The notes under the pieces: model-generated | Database searches by the model: none | What the model was told of the DNA's origin: nothing | Seen by the model: only the letters and a program-made list of their open reading frames with translations | In this document: piece by piece, positions 7,896-16,807 of the stretch | Layout: every line of letters begins with the position of its first letter | How positions within the stretch are numbered: the stretch's first letter is position 1 | Assembly (NCBI GenBank): GCA_021199355.1 | Contig: JAJQIF010000010.1 | Coordinates: 1-64,000, forward strand | Direction of reading: 5' to 3' | Length of the DNA stretch: 64,000 nt | Origin: Oscillospiraceae bacterium | GTDB lineage: Bacteria > Bacillota > Clostridia > Oscillospirales > Ruminococcaceae | Translations under genes and position numbers: made by a program

Positions 7896-8498
7896 TTAGA
7901 TTTCGTTCCGATTCTCCAACGCCTTGAAGAGCGTTACTTCATCCGCATATTCGAGCATGGCGCCGATGGGGAGACCGAAGGCGAGGCGAGTGGTTTTTAC
8001 GCCGAGGGGCTTTAAGAGCTTGCTCACATACATCGCGGTGGCTTCGCCCTCTGGGGTCGGGTTGGTCGCCATTATGACCTCGTTCACGTTGCCCTCACCA
8101 ATTCGCTTAAGAAGCTCGTTTACCCGAAGCTTGTCGGGGGTCACGCCGTCAATTGGAGAGATTAAGCCATGCAGAACGTGATAGACGCCCTTATACTCCT
8201 TGGTGCGCTCGAATGCGGCGATATCCTTGGGGCTTTCGACCACGCAGATGGTCGAGTGATCCCTCGTCTCGTCAGAGCAAATCGAGCATATATCTTTTTC
8301 GGTGAGGTTCTGGCAGATCTTGCAACAATGAACGGTTTTATGCGCATTGACGATGGCATTGGCAAAAGCCTGCGCCTCTTCGTCGGTCATCGACATGACG
8401 AAATAGGACAGCCTCTGCGCCGTCTTCATACCTATTCCCGGAAGCTTGGCGAACTGCTCCGCCAAAAGCGTCAGCGGGAGAGCACCCGAGTCCGCCAT
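7896..8498 (-). CDS. recR: Recombination mediator RecR
   Basis: 200 residues, the normal size. It shows an N-terminal helix-hairpin-helix region (LAEQFAKLPGIGMKTAQRLSYF), a zinc-binding set of four cysteines (CCKICQNLTEKDICSIC), and a Toprim domain (TICVVESPKDIAAFE then IMATNPTPEGEATAMY). RecR works with RecO and RecF to load RecA on gapped DNA. The ATG overlaps the ybaB stop by one base. The dnaX-ybaB-recR order is widely conserved in bacteria. Confidence 0.97.
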   Translation of the reverse strand: MADSGALPLTLLAEQFAKLPGIGMKTAQRLSYFVMSMTDEEAQAFANAIVNAHKTVHCCKICQNLTEKDICSICSDETRDHSTICVVESPKDIAAFERTKEYKGVYHVLHGLISPIDGVTPDKLRVNELLKRIGEGNVNEVIMATNPTPEGEATAMYVSKLLKPLGVKTTRLAFGLPIGAMLEYADEVTLFKALENRNEI

Positions 8499-8845
8499 CA
8501 GAACACGCCCGGCATGTTCATGCCGCCGGTGATCTTGTTCATTCCCGCATTCGACTCGGTTTCAATCTGGGTGAGAACTTCGTTTACGGCACTTGCAACC
8601 AGATCCTCGAGCATCTCAACGTCCTCGGGATCAACGACCTCCGGCTGGATTGTGACAGCCTGAACCTCGCGCTTGCCGTTCATGGTAATCTCAACGGCGC
8701 CGCCGCCGACGGTTGCCTTGAACTCTCTGGCTTCAAAATCGGTCTGGAAGGCTTCCATTTCCTCCTGCATCTTCTGAGCCTGACGAATCATCTGGTTCAT
8801 GTTCTGCTGTCCGCCGCCCATTCCCTGTGGTACTCTTGCTTTCAT
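8498..8845 (-). CDS. YbaB/EbfC nucleoid-associated protein
   Basis: 115 residues. The Gly/Gln/Met-rich start is followed by QMIRQAQKMQEEMEAFQTDFE and VGGGAVEITMNGKREV, which identify the YbaB/EbfC DNA-binding family. The protein forms a dimer that binds DNA. It sits between dnaX and recR in the conserved order and is translationally coupled to recR. Confidence 0.94.
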   Translation of the reverse strand: MKARVPQGMGGGQQNMNQMIRQAQKMQEEMEAFQTDFEAREFKATVGGGAVEITMNGKREVQAVTIQPEVVDPEDVEMLEDLVASAVNEVLTQIETESNAGMNKITGGMNMPGVF

Positions 8846-8874
8846 TGTAATTGCTCCTTTTTATATTAATATGT

Positions 8875-10485
8875 TTAGTCAATATCAAACGGTATATCCT
8901 CGCGTCTTGCCTTCTCCATAAGCTCGGCTACTTTGTCCTCTTTCGGGGCTGACGATGCGTCTTTTTTTATGCAACGGGCTCTTATTGAGTAGGTCTTGCC
9001 GGTTATCTCTTTCACAACATCACGAAGCGACTTCGCATTCTCCGGCTTTTTGAAGAGGCTCAGGAAGAACTCCGACTGCACCTCTATCATGAGTATATTT
9101 TCGTAATATCTGCCCCTCGATTCGCTCAGTGCTCCCGCACAGCCGGGATTCACCTCCGTGAGGCGCTCCAAAACCTCGTCCCACTGCGGGAAGGGGCTCA
9201 GCATGTCCTCGGTAATCTGAACCTGCGGCTTCGGCGGCTCCTGAGGCTTTTGCTCCTGAACTGCCGGTCTTTCGGGCTTAGATGTCGGCGCAGATGCGGA
9301 TTTCACGCCGGTTCTCTTCAATTCTTCTATTTCGTCCTCAAGTGCCGAAATGCGCTTGTTAAGCTCGCTTACCGCGCTGTCGGAAACGCCGACTTCACGC
9401 TTCGAGGAGATGTTGCACATGCGGATTACCGCCATCTCGAGGGCTGTTCGCTTCGACGAAGCGGTCGACATCGAGTCGCCGGTGGTCTGGAGTATATCAA
9501 GAAGCGAAAGGGTCTTGTCTAAAGTCAGCTTTCCCGAAATCTCCTGAAGCTTTTTAAGCTCGTCGGGCAAACATCCGAGAAGCTTTTCATTGTCCGGCGA
9601 GGTCTCAAGAAGCATTACGTTTCTCAGCTGGAATATTAGCTCGTCGCAGAGGCGGGACATGTCCTTCGAAGCGGCGTAGAGCTCGTCTATGTCCAAAAGC
9701 ACCTTCGCCGATTGCCCCTCGGCAATGCCGTCAAGAATCTCATAGAGTGCGTATCTGTCGGCGGTTCCCGAAACTGCGGAAACGGTTGAAACAGTGATGT
9801 CGTCGCTCACCGCCATGCACTGATCGAGTATTGAGAGGGCGTCTCTCATCGCGCCGTCGGAAATCCTCGCGATTGCCGTTGCCGCGTCGTCGTCGAGGGT
9901 TATCTTCTCCTGCTCGGCTATATAGAGGAGCCTTGCCTTGATGTCCTCCGGCAGGATTCGCCGGAAGTCGAATCTCTGGCATCTCGAAATTATCGTAAGC
10001 GGCACTTTGTGGATTTCGGTTGTAGCGAGAATGAACTTGACATGCTCCGGCGGCTCCTCCATAATTTTCAGAAGCGCGCCCCATGCCTGATTGGAGAGCA
10101 TGTGCACCTCGTCGATGATGTATACTTTATATCTTGCCAGCTCGGGGGTGTAGACGGTCGATTCGCGAAGCTCGCGGATATCGTCGACGCCGGTGTTCGA
10201 TGCGGCATCTATCTCGATGATGTCGTTAAGCGTCCCGTTGTCTGCCGCCCTGCAGATGTCGCACTCGAGGCAGGGTCGCCCGTCGTGAGGATTGCGGCAG
10301 TTTACAGCCTTGGCGAAGATTCTGGCACATGTGGTCTTGCCGGTGCCGCGGGAGCCGGTGAAAAGATAGGCATGAGCGGTCTTGCCCTCGCTTATCTGAC
10401 GCTTGAGCGTAGTGGTTATATGCGGCTGAGAGACAACGTCGTCAAACGTCATCGGTCGCCATTTGCGATATAAAGCCCGGTACAA
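8875..10485 (-). CDS. dnaX: DNA polymerase III subunit gamma/tau
   Basis: Clamp-loader ATPase subunit. From the start, YRALYRKWRPMTFDDVVSQ is the family N-terminus. Walker A is GSRGTGKTTCARIFAKAV, a zinc module CLECDIC follows, and the DExx box region is YIIDEVHMLS. A Pro/Glu-rich linker (about residues 405-425) precedes the tau-like C-terminal domain. The start is taken as TTG at 10485 because GGAGGTGA lies just upstream. A longer reading frame to 10623 runs through the SRP RNA gene and gives residues unrelated to DnaX. Confidence 0.95.
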   Translation of the reverse strand: MYRALYRKWRPMTFDDVVSQPHITTTLKRQISEGKTAHAYLFTGSRGTGKTTCARIFAKAVNCRNPHDGRPCLECDICRAADNGTLNDIIEIDAASNTGVDDIRELRESTVYTPELARYKVYIIDEVHMLSNQAWGALLKIMEEPPEHVKFILATTEIHKVPLTIISRCQRFDFRRILPEDIKARLLYIAEQEKITLDDDAATAIARISDGAMRDALSILDQCMAVSDDITVSTVSAVSGTADRYALYEILDGIAEGQSAKVLLDIDELYAASKDMSRLCDELIFQLRNVMLLETSPDNEKLLGCLPDELKKLQEISGKLTLDKTLSLLDILQTTGDSMSTASSKRTALEMAVIRMCNISSKREVGVSDSAVSELNKRISALEDEIEELKRTGVKSASAPTSKPERPAVQEQKPQEPPKPQVQITEDMLSPFPQWDEVLERLTEVNPGCAGALSESRGRYYENILMIEVQSEFFLSLFKKPENAKSLRDVVKEITGKTYSIRARCIKKDASSAPKEDKVAELMEKARREDIPFDID

Positions 10486-10506
10486 GACCTCACCTCCAAA
10501 AAAAGT

Positions 10507-10639
10507 CCAATCCGACATATAGGCGTGCAGGCGAGACTGTGTCACACGAAGCATTCTGCTTAATGCTGCTCGGTTCCCCGCCTGACATGGTTCACAGCGC
10601 CCCGTTGCACAGGACCCGCACACCTACATCTCGGATTGG
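10507..10639 (-). ncRNA. ffs: Signal recognition particle RNA (SRP RNA, 4.5S/scRNA type)
   Basis: About 133 nt. The ends pair as CCAATCCGA with TCGGATTGG. The conserved apical domain is present: GTGAACCATGTCAGG, then GGAACCGAGCAGCATTAAGC, which forms the Ffh-binding loop and tetraloop region. A T-run directly follows the 3' end as terminator. An SRP RNA gene just upstream of dnaX is a common arrangement in Firmicutes. The exact ends are inferred from pairing. Confidence 0.92.
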
Positions 10640-10653
10640 CTAACATATCTGAT

Positions 10654-10682
10654 AGTATACCACACTTCCGCGTCTTTTTCAA
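10654..10682 (-). promoter_or_regulatory. Promoter of SRP RNA and dnaX operon
   Basis: TTGAAA and TATACT with a 17 bp spacer on the minus strand, ending about 15 nt before the SRP RNA 5' end. Confidence 0.8.
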
Positions 10683-10744
10683 GCCCAAAATGCGGTTTTG
10701 TTCACATTTCCCGAAAAAAATTTCACCAAATCGCCGTTTGACTA

Positions 10745-10773
10745 TTGCCGAATCGAAAACAATATGATATAAT
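10745..10773 (+). promoter_or_regulatory. Probable promoter of the TIM-barrel gene
   Basis: TTGCCG and TATAAT with 17 bp between them, about 70 bp upstream of the start codon. The -35 box is weak. Confidence 0.55.
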
Positions 10774-10841
10774 TATAGCTGAAATCTTGCGAAAGTTTTG
10801 TGACAATCGACAAGCGAAGTCAAACGGGGTGCGTGGTAAAA

Positions 10842-11678
10842 ATGAGCAGTGTAAAACTATTCTCTTTCGGCGGCGAGCTTAAGACAGAGCTCAGCGACCA
10901 GATTGAAGCGGCAAAGAGAAATAAACTTAACGGGCTTGAGCTCGGCGGAACGGAATTCGGTCCCATTTCGGACATTTCCTTCGTCGCGGCGTGCCTTATC
11001 CGCAAAAAACTGAACGACTCGGGGCTCGAGGTGCTCTCCCTCGCCACGACCATCGGCAGAATCGGCATCAAGGACGACTTCGAGGCGCAGATTGAAAAGC
11101 TCAAGAACACTCTCGAGGTCTGCCGGGTTCTGGGCGCCGAGAAGGTCCGCATAAGCTCCTTCTTTATCCCGGGCTTCGAGAAGCCGGAGGACTATAAACA
11201 ACTCGTCATCGACCGCTTGGGGCGGATGAACGAGCTTGCGGGGGCGCACGGCGTGACACTCTGTCTCGAGAACAAGTCCGGCTGTTACGGCGGCACGGCG
11301 GAAAGGTGCCACGAAATTCTTTCGGCACTCCCGGAGATGGTCGGGGTGTTCAACCCGGCGGAGTTCGTTAAAGCCGGCGAGGACGTGATGGCGGACTGGG
11401 ATAAGCTCCGCTCAAGAATCGCTTATATTCACGTTTCGGACATATCCGAGGACGGCAAGCCGGTTCCGGCAGGAAGCGGAATTGCCCACATAAGAGACCT
11501 GACCCGCAGATTCATCGAGCGCGGCGGCAGAAACTTCTCGATAGACCCGGGGCTCGTCGTAAGGCGTTCGAACAAGCAAACCGAGCACGAAGGGCATGAC
11601 TACACCTACAAAAACACCGACGCGGCATTCGACGCCGCATGCAATGGTTTTAAAGCAATAATCGGCATCAGAGACTGA
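10842..11678 (+). CDS. Sugar phosphate isomerase/epimerase-like TIM-barrel protein
   Basis: 278 residues of the xylose isomerase-like TIM-barrel family (AP endonuclease 2 superfamily). Visible marks are ADxR-like strand ends such as VRISSFFIPGF, the acidic metal-site strand LCLENKSGCYGGT (Glu about residue 145), and IAYIHVSDISEDGKPVPAGSG, which contains the typical His/Asp pair near the C-terminal metal site. The substrate cannot be named. ATG 10842 is preferred over an upstream start at 10800 because it begins at the first barrel strand. It is a single gene whose stop codon lies inside its terminator. Confidence 0.8.
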   Translation: MSSVKLFSFGGELKTELSDQIEAAKRNKLNGLELGGTEFGPISDISFVAACLIRKKLNDSGLEVLSLATTIGRIGIKDDFEAQIEKLKNTLEVCRVLGAEKVRISSFFIPGFEKPEDYKQLVIDRLGRMNELAGAHGVTLCLENKSGCYGGTAERCHEILSALPEMVGVFNPAEFVKAGEDVMADWDKLRSRIAYIHVSDISEDGKPVPAGSGIAHIRDLTRRFIERGGRNFSIDPGLVVRRSNKQTEHEGHDYTYKNTDAAFDAACNGFKAIIGIRD

Positions 11679-11692
11679 TGCCGATTATTCTT
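11660..11692 (+). terminator. Intrinsic terminator overlapping the TIM-barrel gene stop codon
   Basis: An 11 bp perfect stem, AATCGGCATCA with TGATGCCGATT, and a 5 nt loop, followed by ATTCTTT. The TGA stop codon forms the start of the 3' arm. Confidence 0.8.
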
Positions 11693-11721
11693 TGCCCCGT
11701 AAGGGGATCCGCAAATACGCC

Positions 11722-12357
11722 TTAGTACTCAAAATCATCCCAAGCCGGGAAGTACTCGCCGTAATCTTCGTAGCCTTCGGGGAGGAGATATTCTATCTCT
11801 GCGAGGCGGCTGGCATGGGTGTCGTAATAGACGTTGCCAACGTCCGTAATCTGGGCGGGGTATGTATCCATAACTTCGCCGCTGTAGAGGATGAAGACAA
11901 TGTCACCCGCAGTGAGGTCGCTGAGGGAAATTTCTGTGCTACCCTTCAAAATTTTTGCATTCTCCCTCAGAGAAACAGTGAAAAGTCCGGACTGACTTGA
12001 ACCGTTGACAGTGGTATTGAGCCCGCAGACATTGAGGCTGTTACTACCGACACTGACAACCAGCGCGTAGAAGCTTGCACCACCATCGGGGATATATTCC
12101 GACATATCCATAAGCTCGAGTTGGGCAATTTCTTCTTCCTCAACAACTTCGCCCTCCACATCGGGCTCTTCGGTAGGCTCATACTCGACAGGATCAGCGT
12201 TAGGGTCAGCGTCGTCGATTTCTTCGCCGTCTCTGGCTTGGACAAGTCCTCCGCCGACGACCTCGTCATCAGTGTCGTCCGGGTCTTCGACGAACTGACA
12301 GCCGGCAAAGCAGAAAAGCATCGTGAGGGCTAACAGGATTGATAGTAATTGTTTCAT
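11722..12357 (-). CDS. Hypothetical acidic lipoprotein
   Basis: The N-terminus MKQLLSILLALTMLFCF ends in the lipobox FAGC, so an exported, lipid-anchored protein of 211 residues is expected. After the Cys comes an extended Asp/Glu-rich stretch (about residues 20-75), then a compact domain with LTAGDIVFILYSGEVMDTYPAQITDVGNV-like strands, of the kind seen in small beta-barrel periplasmic domains. I do not recognise a named family. The start is set at ATG 12357 by the signal peptide and a GAAGGAA ribosome site. Confidence 0.7.
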   Translation of the reverse strand: MKQLLSILLALTMLFCFAGCQFVEDPDDTDDEVVGGGLVQARDGEEIDDADPNADPVEYEPTEEPDVEGEVVEEEEIAQLELMDMSEYIPDGGASFYALVVSVGSNSLNVCGLNTTVNGSSQSGLFTVSLRENAKILKGSTEISLSDLTAGDIVFILYSGEVMDTYPAQITDVGNVYYDTHASRLAEIEYLLPEGYEDYGEYFPAWDDFEY

Positions 12358-12388
12358 AGTGATTCTTCCTTTTCTATGTCTGAATTTC

Positions 12389-12470
12389 AAGAACGGCGGC
12401 GGGCAAAGCCCGTAAAATTGCCATTAGGGCAATTTTAGACGTTCTTGCGTAGGTGAAGTGTAACTTCACC
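12389..12470. repeat. Multi-hairpin intergenic element (copy D)
   Basis: An outer 7 bp stem AAGAACG/CGTTCTT (12389-12446) encloses two hairpins: CGGGC-AAA-GCCCG and TAAAATTGCC/GGCAATTTTA. It is followed by GGTGAAGT/ACTTCACC with a GTA loop (12452-12470). The architecture resembles the tandem-hairpin elements near 18.0, 31.7, 35.9 and 43.0 kb, although the primary sequence differs. Confidence 0.6.
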
Positions 12471-12488
12471 TATTAATACAAATCAGAA

Positions 12489-12522
12489 GCCCCGATTATT
12501 GCATCGGGGCGAAAAATTTTTT
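12489..12522. terminator. Hairpin terminator after the 12.5 kb gene
   Basis: An 8 bp stem, GCCCCGAT with ATCGGGGC, and a 6 nt loop. The T-run is better on the plus strand. The position directly after the minus-strand gene suggests it ends that transcript. Confidence 0.6.
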
Positions 12523-12902
12523 CAGATTTTTTCGGTTTCGGTATTTACGCGCTCGTAAACCTCTTCCTCGGAAGAAACCGGCTCGGCTTGGATGATTTCG
12601 ATATCTGTGTCCTCGGGCTCTTCGGGTTCTTCTTTCTTCTGCCGTCTGTCGGCGATGAAGCCGGCGGCTTTAGCGAAGGCTATCACTATCGGGACGAAAT
12701 ACGCCAGGGTTCTCGCGGCTCTGATTGCAAAGCGGGTCATTCGGATTTTGCGTTCACGCTTTCTGCGGGCAACTTCACGGCGGTGCCTCTTATCGGCAAA
12801 CCAGCCTCTGACAGCCGCAACCACAGTGGCAATCAGCCCAAGGTTCGCCCCGACCGCAACTCCCTTGTCTCTGTTTTTGGATTTCTTTGTAACTGTAAGC
12901 AT
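12522..12902 (-). CDS. Hypothetical small membrane protein with basic middle and acidic tail
   Basis: 126 residues. Residues about 20-32 (LGLIATVVAAVRG) and 63-85 (ALAYFVPIVIAFAKAAGFI-like) are hydrophobic. They are separated by a highly basic Arg/Lys segment (about 34-57), and the C-terminus is Glu-rich. GGAGGAA upstream of ATG 12902 supports that start rather than an earlier ATG at 12962. It follows the DUF4340 gene on the same strand, about 70 bp downstream. No family was recognised. Confidence 0.55.
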   Translation of the reverse strand: MLTVTKKSKNRDKGVAVGANLGLIATVVAAVRGWFADKRHRREVARRKRERKIRMTRFAIRAARTLAYFVPIVIAFAKAAGFIADRRQKKEEPEEPEDTDIEIIQAEPVSSEEEVYERVNTETEKI

Positions 12903-12972
12903 GACTGTTCCTCCCGAATCTGTTACTGATATTATAATAGAGCATCGGGAGGAAAATGTCAAGCCACAAAGA

Positions 12973-14487
12973 TTACAGAACTATAGAATTGATCGTCTCT
13001 ATCAAATCTACTACAGACGAACGAGCGACCAATGATGTCGGCTCGCCGTTGATTACTGCAAGGCAGTAGGTGCCGTTGTAGCGGTAGAGCTCGACCGTGA
13101 CTTCGGGGTAGTTCTCGTTGTCGAGATAGGCGGTGAATGAAAGTTCAAGCTTGCCGTCGGCTTCCTCGTCGGTATAGCTCTCGGCGGTCACTGCGTCGAT
13201 TGCCGATTCGATGTCGTCGATGTCGACTTCCACTCTGTAATTCGAGATGTCGTCGTCTTCGCCGAGGGTATCTGCGTCGATGACCTCGCCGTCATAGTAG
13301 TAATAATATACTCTGTCGGATTCTTCGTCGTCGGGGTCGGAAAGCTCGGAATAGATGGTGTAGGTGACGTCCTCGATGGTGAAATCGAGCCGGTAGATGC
13401 TCGAGTAGTCGGCAGTCAGGACCTCGGCGTGGCGGAAATCGTCATACGAGCAAGCGATAAGATAATTATATCTGTTCGAAGCGAGCTCATAGATAATCTG
13501 CGAGTCGTTCACTCTGACATAGAGGCTGAGGCTCGAGATATCCACCTCGGCGTCTTCGTCTTCTGAGCCTTCAAGCTCTTCCTGAGCCTCGGCGAGCTCA
13601 TCCTGATTTACGCCGATGGTGAGGGTGACGGTTTCGGTGGTGGTGGTTTCCTCGCCGTCGTCATCCGTTTCGGTGACGGGGTAGTCAACCGTAATGGTCA
13701 ATACGGGATTGTTCATGCCGTAGAGCTCGAGCTCGTCGTCCGTAGCGTTATAGGTCACAAAATCGCTCAAGCCTGTGTTTCTGATATAACCCAAGTAGGT
13801 TTCGATGTTATCGGTGTCGAGCGGCAGGTCGCTGTTCGAAACGAAATAGGTGTCGTCCGAGCAGTAGGTGTTCGAGCTGTCCGCTTCGAAGTAGATTGAG
13901 TAGTTCTCGGCACCGGTGAAGGTGAGTTCAACAGCTTCGGTGAAGCTGGCAATAGTGTCGTCCTCAATCATGTCGCTAAGCTCGACGTCGTAGGTGTCGT
14001 AGGGGTCGACAACCGCCAGATAGACGTTGCCGTCGCCGATGGAAACGTAGCGCTCGCTGTCAAGGGTTGAGAAGTTGCCGAGGGTGATTTCATATGCGGT
14101 TTCGTCGTCAAGAGTTATGTTTATAGTCATGACGGGGTCATCGAGACCGTACTGCGAGTAGTCGTCGACCTCTTCGATGATGAAGTCGGCTTCGTACTCC
14201 TCGAAGATGCTGAGGAGATTTTCGATTTCGGTGGTGCTCGTCGGGAAGCCGTCGTCATTGTCATAAACCCAAGCTCCGGTTTCGGAATCAAGGGTGAAGC
14301 CGAGGGTTGTGTCGTCCACTTCCCAAGAAACTGCGGCTACGCTGTCGGTTGAGATTGCAAGAACTATCTCGTTCGAGTTCTGAATCTGCTCCTGCTTTTC
14401 GTTATAGAGGGACACGAGGAAGGTCGCCACGCAGAGGACCACCAGAACCACGAGCAGAATTACTATTTTTCTCAGTCTTTTGGTCAT
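12973..14487 (-). CDS. DUF4340 domain protein of a Gld-like ABC system
   Basis: 504 residues with one N-terminal membrane helix (about 9-28) and a large, very acidic extracytoplasmic region. Repeated units of the type AVSWEVDDTTLGFTLDSETGAWVYDNDDGFPTS-like sequence are typical of DUF4340. Its ATG overlaps the gldG-like stop by 4 bp. DUF4340 genes are commonly the last gene of GldA/GldF/GldG-like ABC operons. The role of these systems in non-gliding Firmicutes is unknown; extracellular sensing or scaffolding is only an inference. Confidence 0.82.
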   Translation of the reverse strand: MTKRLRKIVILLVVLVVLCVATFLVSLYNEKQEQIQNSNEIVLAISTDSVAAVSWEVDDTTLGFTLDSETGAWVYDNDDGFPTSTTEIENLLSIFEEYEADFIIEEVDDYSQYGLDDPVMTINITLDDETAYEITLGNFSTLDSERYVSIGDGNVYLAVVDPYDTYDVELSDMIEDDTIASFTEAVELTFTGAENYSIYFEADSSNTYCSDDTYFVSNSDLPLDTDNIETYLGYIRNTGLSDFVTYNATDDELELYGMNNPVLTITVDYPVTETDDDGEETTTTETVTLTIGVNQDELAEAQEELEGSEDEDAEVDISSLSLYVRVNDSQIIYELASNRYNYLIACSYDDFRHAEVLTADYSSIYRLDFTIEDVTYTIYSELSDPDDEESDRVYYYYYDGEVIDADTLGEDDDISNYRVEVDIDDIESAIDAVTAESYTDEEADGKLELSFTAYLDNENYPEVTVELYRYNGTYCLAVINGEPTSLVARSSVVDLIETINSIVL

Positions 14488-15929
14488 TTCTGCGCCCTCC
14501 TTCTTCTGACAAGTACGACAATGCCGATGCCGATATAGATTATCGGGATGATGCCTATCATGAGGATTTTAAGCCATGAGGCGGTCGATTCGGTGATGGT
14601 GAGGTAGCTGTAGTCGAGCGAACGACTGCTGATTGCAAGAGCTTCCCTCTCGCCTATCATGTCGGAAATGGCGTTGATTGCGAGGTCGACGTTTGCGCCG
14701 GAGGAATAGGAGTTATAGTATTCGTCAAGGAACGCCGCCGCTGAAACCCAGACCATCCGTCCGCCCTCATTGCTCTCGATTGAAACCGCAACGGAGAACG
14801 GTCCGTCGATGTCGCCCTCTTCCTCTTCATAGGTGTCGAGGGCATAGCCGGCAATCTTACTAAACGATGTGTCGGAGGTCGTCAGTAGCGAGGTCACTGT
14901 GCCGTCTTCGTTGGAATCGGAAATTGTGAGTCCCGAGGAAATGCAGAGCACCGCATAGTAATTCTCGTCAATAAGGGCATCCGTAATGTCGGTGCTCTCG
15001 ATGTTCGGGAGAAGGAGATACGGATAGTAAGCATAGTTGTTTCTGTCCGCTTCGACCACTACGCCCTCTTCAACGGTCACGCCGTAGTATTCAAGAAGGC
15101 TGTTGAGGTTCGTGAATGTAACGTCGGAAAGCGGTCCTGCGATTACCATCAGCTTGCCGCCGTTATAGACCCATTCAGAAAGCATGGTGGCTTCGTCTTC
15201 CGATATGTCGCTCTGCGGCTCGTAAATCAGGACGCAGTCGGCATCCTCGGGGATTTCGTCGACCGTCAGAAGCGAGAGTGACTCCGTCTCGATGTTCGAC
15301 TTCTCGACCTGCTCGGCGAATGTCTCCGGCAAATCAAGCTCGCCGTGCCCCTCGATTATATACATCTTGGGTAAATCCTCGGTTACGACATAGTCGATGG
15401 CGGAGGTTATCGAGCCCTCACCGTCGAACGAGCTCGTCACTGAAAGACTTCCGCTGTAGACGCTGTATTCCTGCTGATAGATATCCGACCAGGGAATATA
15501 GCGGTATCTGTCGCCGCACTCGACAACAAGGCTGTTGTTCGAGACGTCCTCATCGGTATATTGCTCCGCAAATGTCGGGTAGACATCCGGATTCCTCTTG
15601 ACGACGGTTATGTGGTCGGAAAGGCTCTCATACTTTGCCAGCAGGTTCTCAAGAATCGTATTCTCCTCGCCCGACTGGACTATCCAGTAGATGGTTACGT
15701 CGTCCTCAAGGTTATTGAGCACTACTTTTGTGTTGCTCGTGACCGAATAAAGCTGTGCCGAGCTGATATCGAGCTGTGTCCATGTGGACGGGAGCGTCGA
15801 CGCAAGCACATTCACTACAATCAGAACTGCCAGAACAACCGCCGTTATGATAAGCGAGTAGCTTCCGCCCTGAAACGCAAGACGGTTAAGCGTGTTTCTC
15901 GAGTTCTTATTTTCACTATTCTTTCCCAT
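14484..15929 (-). CDS. GldG-like ABC auxiliary protein
   Basis: 481 residues. There is one helix near the N-terminus (about 26-46), a large extracytoplasmic ABC-transporter auxiliary domain containing YIIEGHGELDLPETFAEQ and the phrase GGKLMVIAGPLSDV, and a C-terminal membrane helix with an Arg-rich end. This is the layout of GldG-type proteins. The gene shares one base with the permease stop and overlaps DUF4340 by 4 bp, so the operon is tightly coupled. Confidence 0.82.
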   Translation of the reverse strand: MGKNSENKNSRNTLNRLAFQGGSYSLIITAVVLAVLIVVNVLASTLPSTWTQLDISSAQLYSVTSNTKVVLNNLEDDVTIYWIVQSGEENTILENLLAKYESLSDHITVVKRNPDVYPTFAEQYTDEDVSNNSLVVECGDRYRYIPWSDIYQQEYSVYSGSLSVTSSFDGEGSITSAIDYVVTEDLPKMYIIEGHGELDLPETFAEQVEKSNIETESLSLLTVDEIPEDADCVLIYEPQSDISEDEATMLSEWVYNGGKLMVIAGPLSDVTFTNLNSLLEYYGVTVEEGVVVEADRNNYAYYPYLLLPNIESTDITDALIDENYYAVLCISSGLTISDSNEDGTVTSLLTTSDTSFSKIAGYALDTYEEEEGDIDGPFSVAVSIESNEGGRMVWVSAAAFLDEYYNSYSSGANVDLAINAISDMIGEREALAISSRSLDYSYLTITESTASWLKILMIGIIPIIYIGIGIVVLVRRRRAQK

Positions 15930-16807
15930 CAGTTATACCTCCTCTTTTCAAGCGACTGCACCGTCAGGAACAGGAAGAAGACAATCACCGTGAGATAATA
16001 GATAATGGCGGTAACGTCGAAGATGCCGTCGATGAAGACATAGAATCTCTCAAACAGCGAAAGCTGAGCCATGATGTTCGGAACCAAGCCCTCGAACATC
16101 GAGCTGTCGATGATGAAAAGCATCATGATTATCGCCACCAACGCAAGACCTATGGTATAGGCGACGTTGTCATTCTTCGTAAGATACCGGATCAGGAACG
16201 CGAAGAGCACCGCTATGACGGCGAGCGTGATTGCGCTTCCGAAGGCGGTTGCGGAGACATACTCGGAAATGGTCACGCTGTAATAGTTGAAGAGGATTAC
16301 CGCCAGGCTTATTCCTGCGGCGATGCCCTGATTTTCCGTCAAGGATGAGATGAACGTGCCGATTGCAATAAGAGCGGCACCCATCATGAAGAAGGCGAAT
16401 ATCGAGCCGTAGGATGTCGGGAGATAAACGTCGCCGTACTGTGCGAAGATAAGCGGATAGATGCTCACAACGCAAAGCGGAATCAGGAACACTGTCAGAA
16501 GCGACAGATACTTGCCTATTACGACCTGAGTGGTCGTTATCGGGAGTGCATAGAGGAGCTGGTCGGTCTTCTGACGCTTTTCCTCCGCAACTACCCTCAT
16601 TGTCAGGATAGGCACGATTATTATGAGCACCAGACAGCCGTAATAGAGAACATATTCAAAGTTCGCTATCGTCTGGTTGATGTTATAGATCATTGCGCCG
16701 ACGCCGGTTATAATCAGCAGGAATGCGCCGAAGAAATAGGCAGTCAGCGAATGGAAATAGCTTTTCAGCTCATGCTTCAATACTGCTATCATCTGCTTCA
16801 ACCTCAC
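15929..16807 (-). CDS. ABC-2 type (GldF-like) permease
   Basis: 292 residues with six to seven membrane segments and the typical ABC-2 beginning MIAVLKHELKSYFHSLTAYF, followed by VVAEEKRQKTDQLLYALP. This is the pattern of GldF/NosY-like permeases. It lies directly after the ATPase gene with a 38 bp overlap, forming an ATPase-permease-GldG-DUF4340 operon. The substrate is unknown. Confidence 0.9.
   Translation of the reverse strand: MRLKQMIAVLKHELKSYFHSLTAYFFGAFLLIITGVGAMIYNINQTIANFEYVLYYGCLVLIIIVPILTMRVVAEEKRQKTDQLLYALPITTTQVVIGKYLSLLTVFLIPLCVVSIYPLIFAQYGDVYLPTSYGSIFAFFMMGAALIAIGTFISSLTENQGIAAGISLAVILFNYYSVTISEYVSATAFGSAITLAVIAVLFAFLIRYLTKNDNVAYTIGLALVAIIMMLFIIDSSMFEGLVPNIMAQLSLFERFYVFIDGIFDVTAIIYYLTVIVFFLFLTVQSLEKRRYN

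Noticed and set aside
10486-10623. Longer N-terminus for dnaX
   Set aside because: The added residues come from the SRP RNA sequence and match no DnaX protein. GGAGGTGA supports the TTG at 10485.
12358-12520. A riboswitch in the multi-hairpin region before the lipoprotein gene
   Set aside because: No known riboswitch core was recognised. The nested inverted repeats fit the dispersed hairpin elements better.
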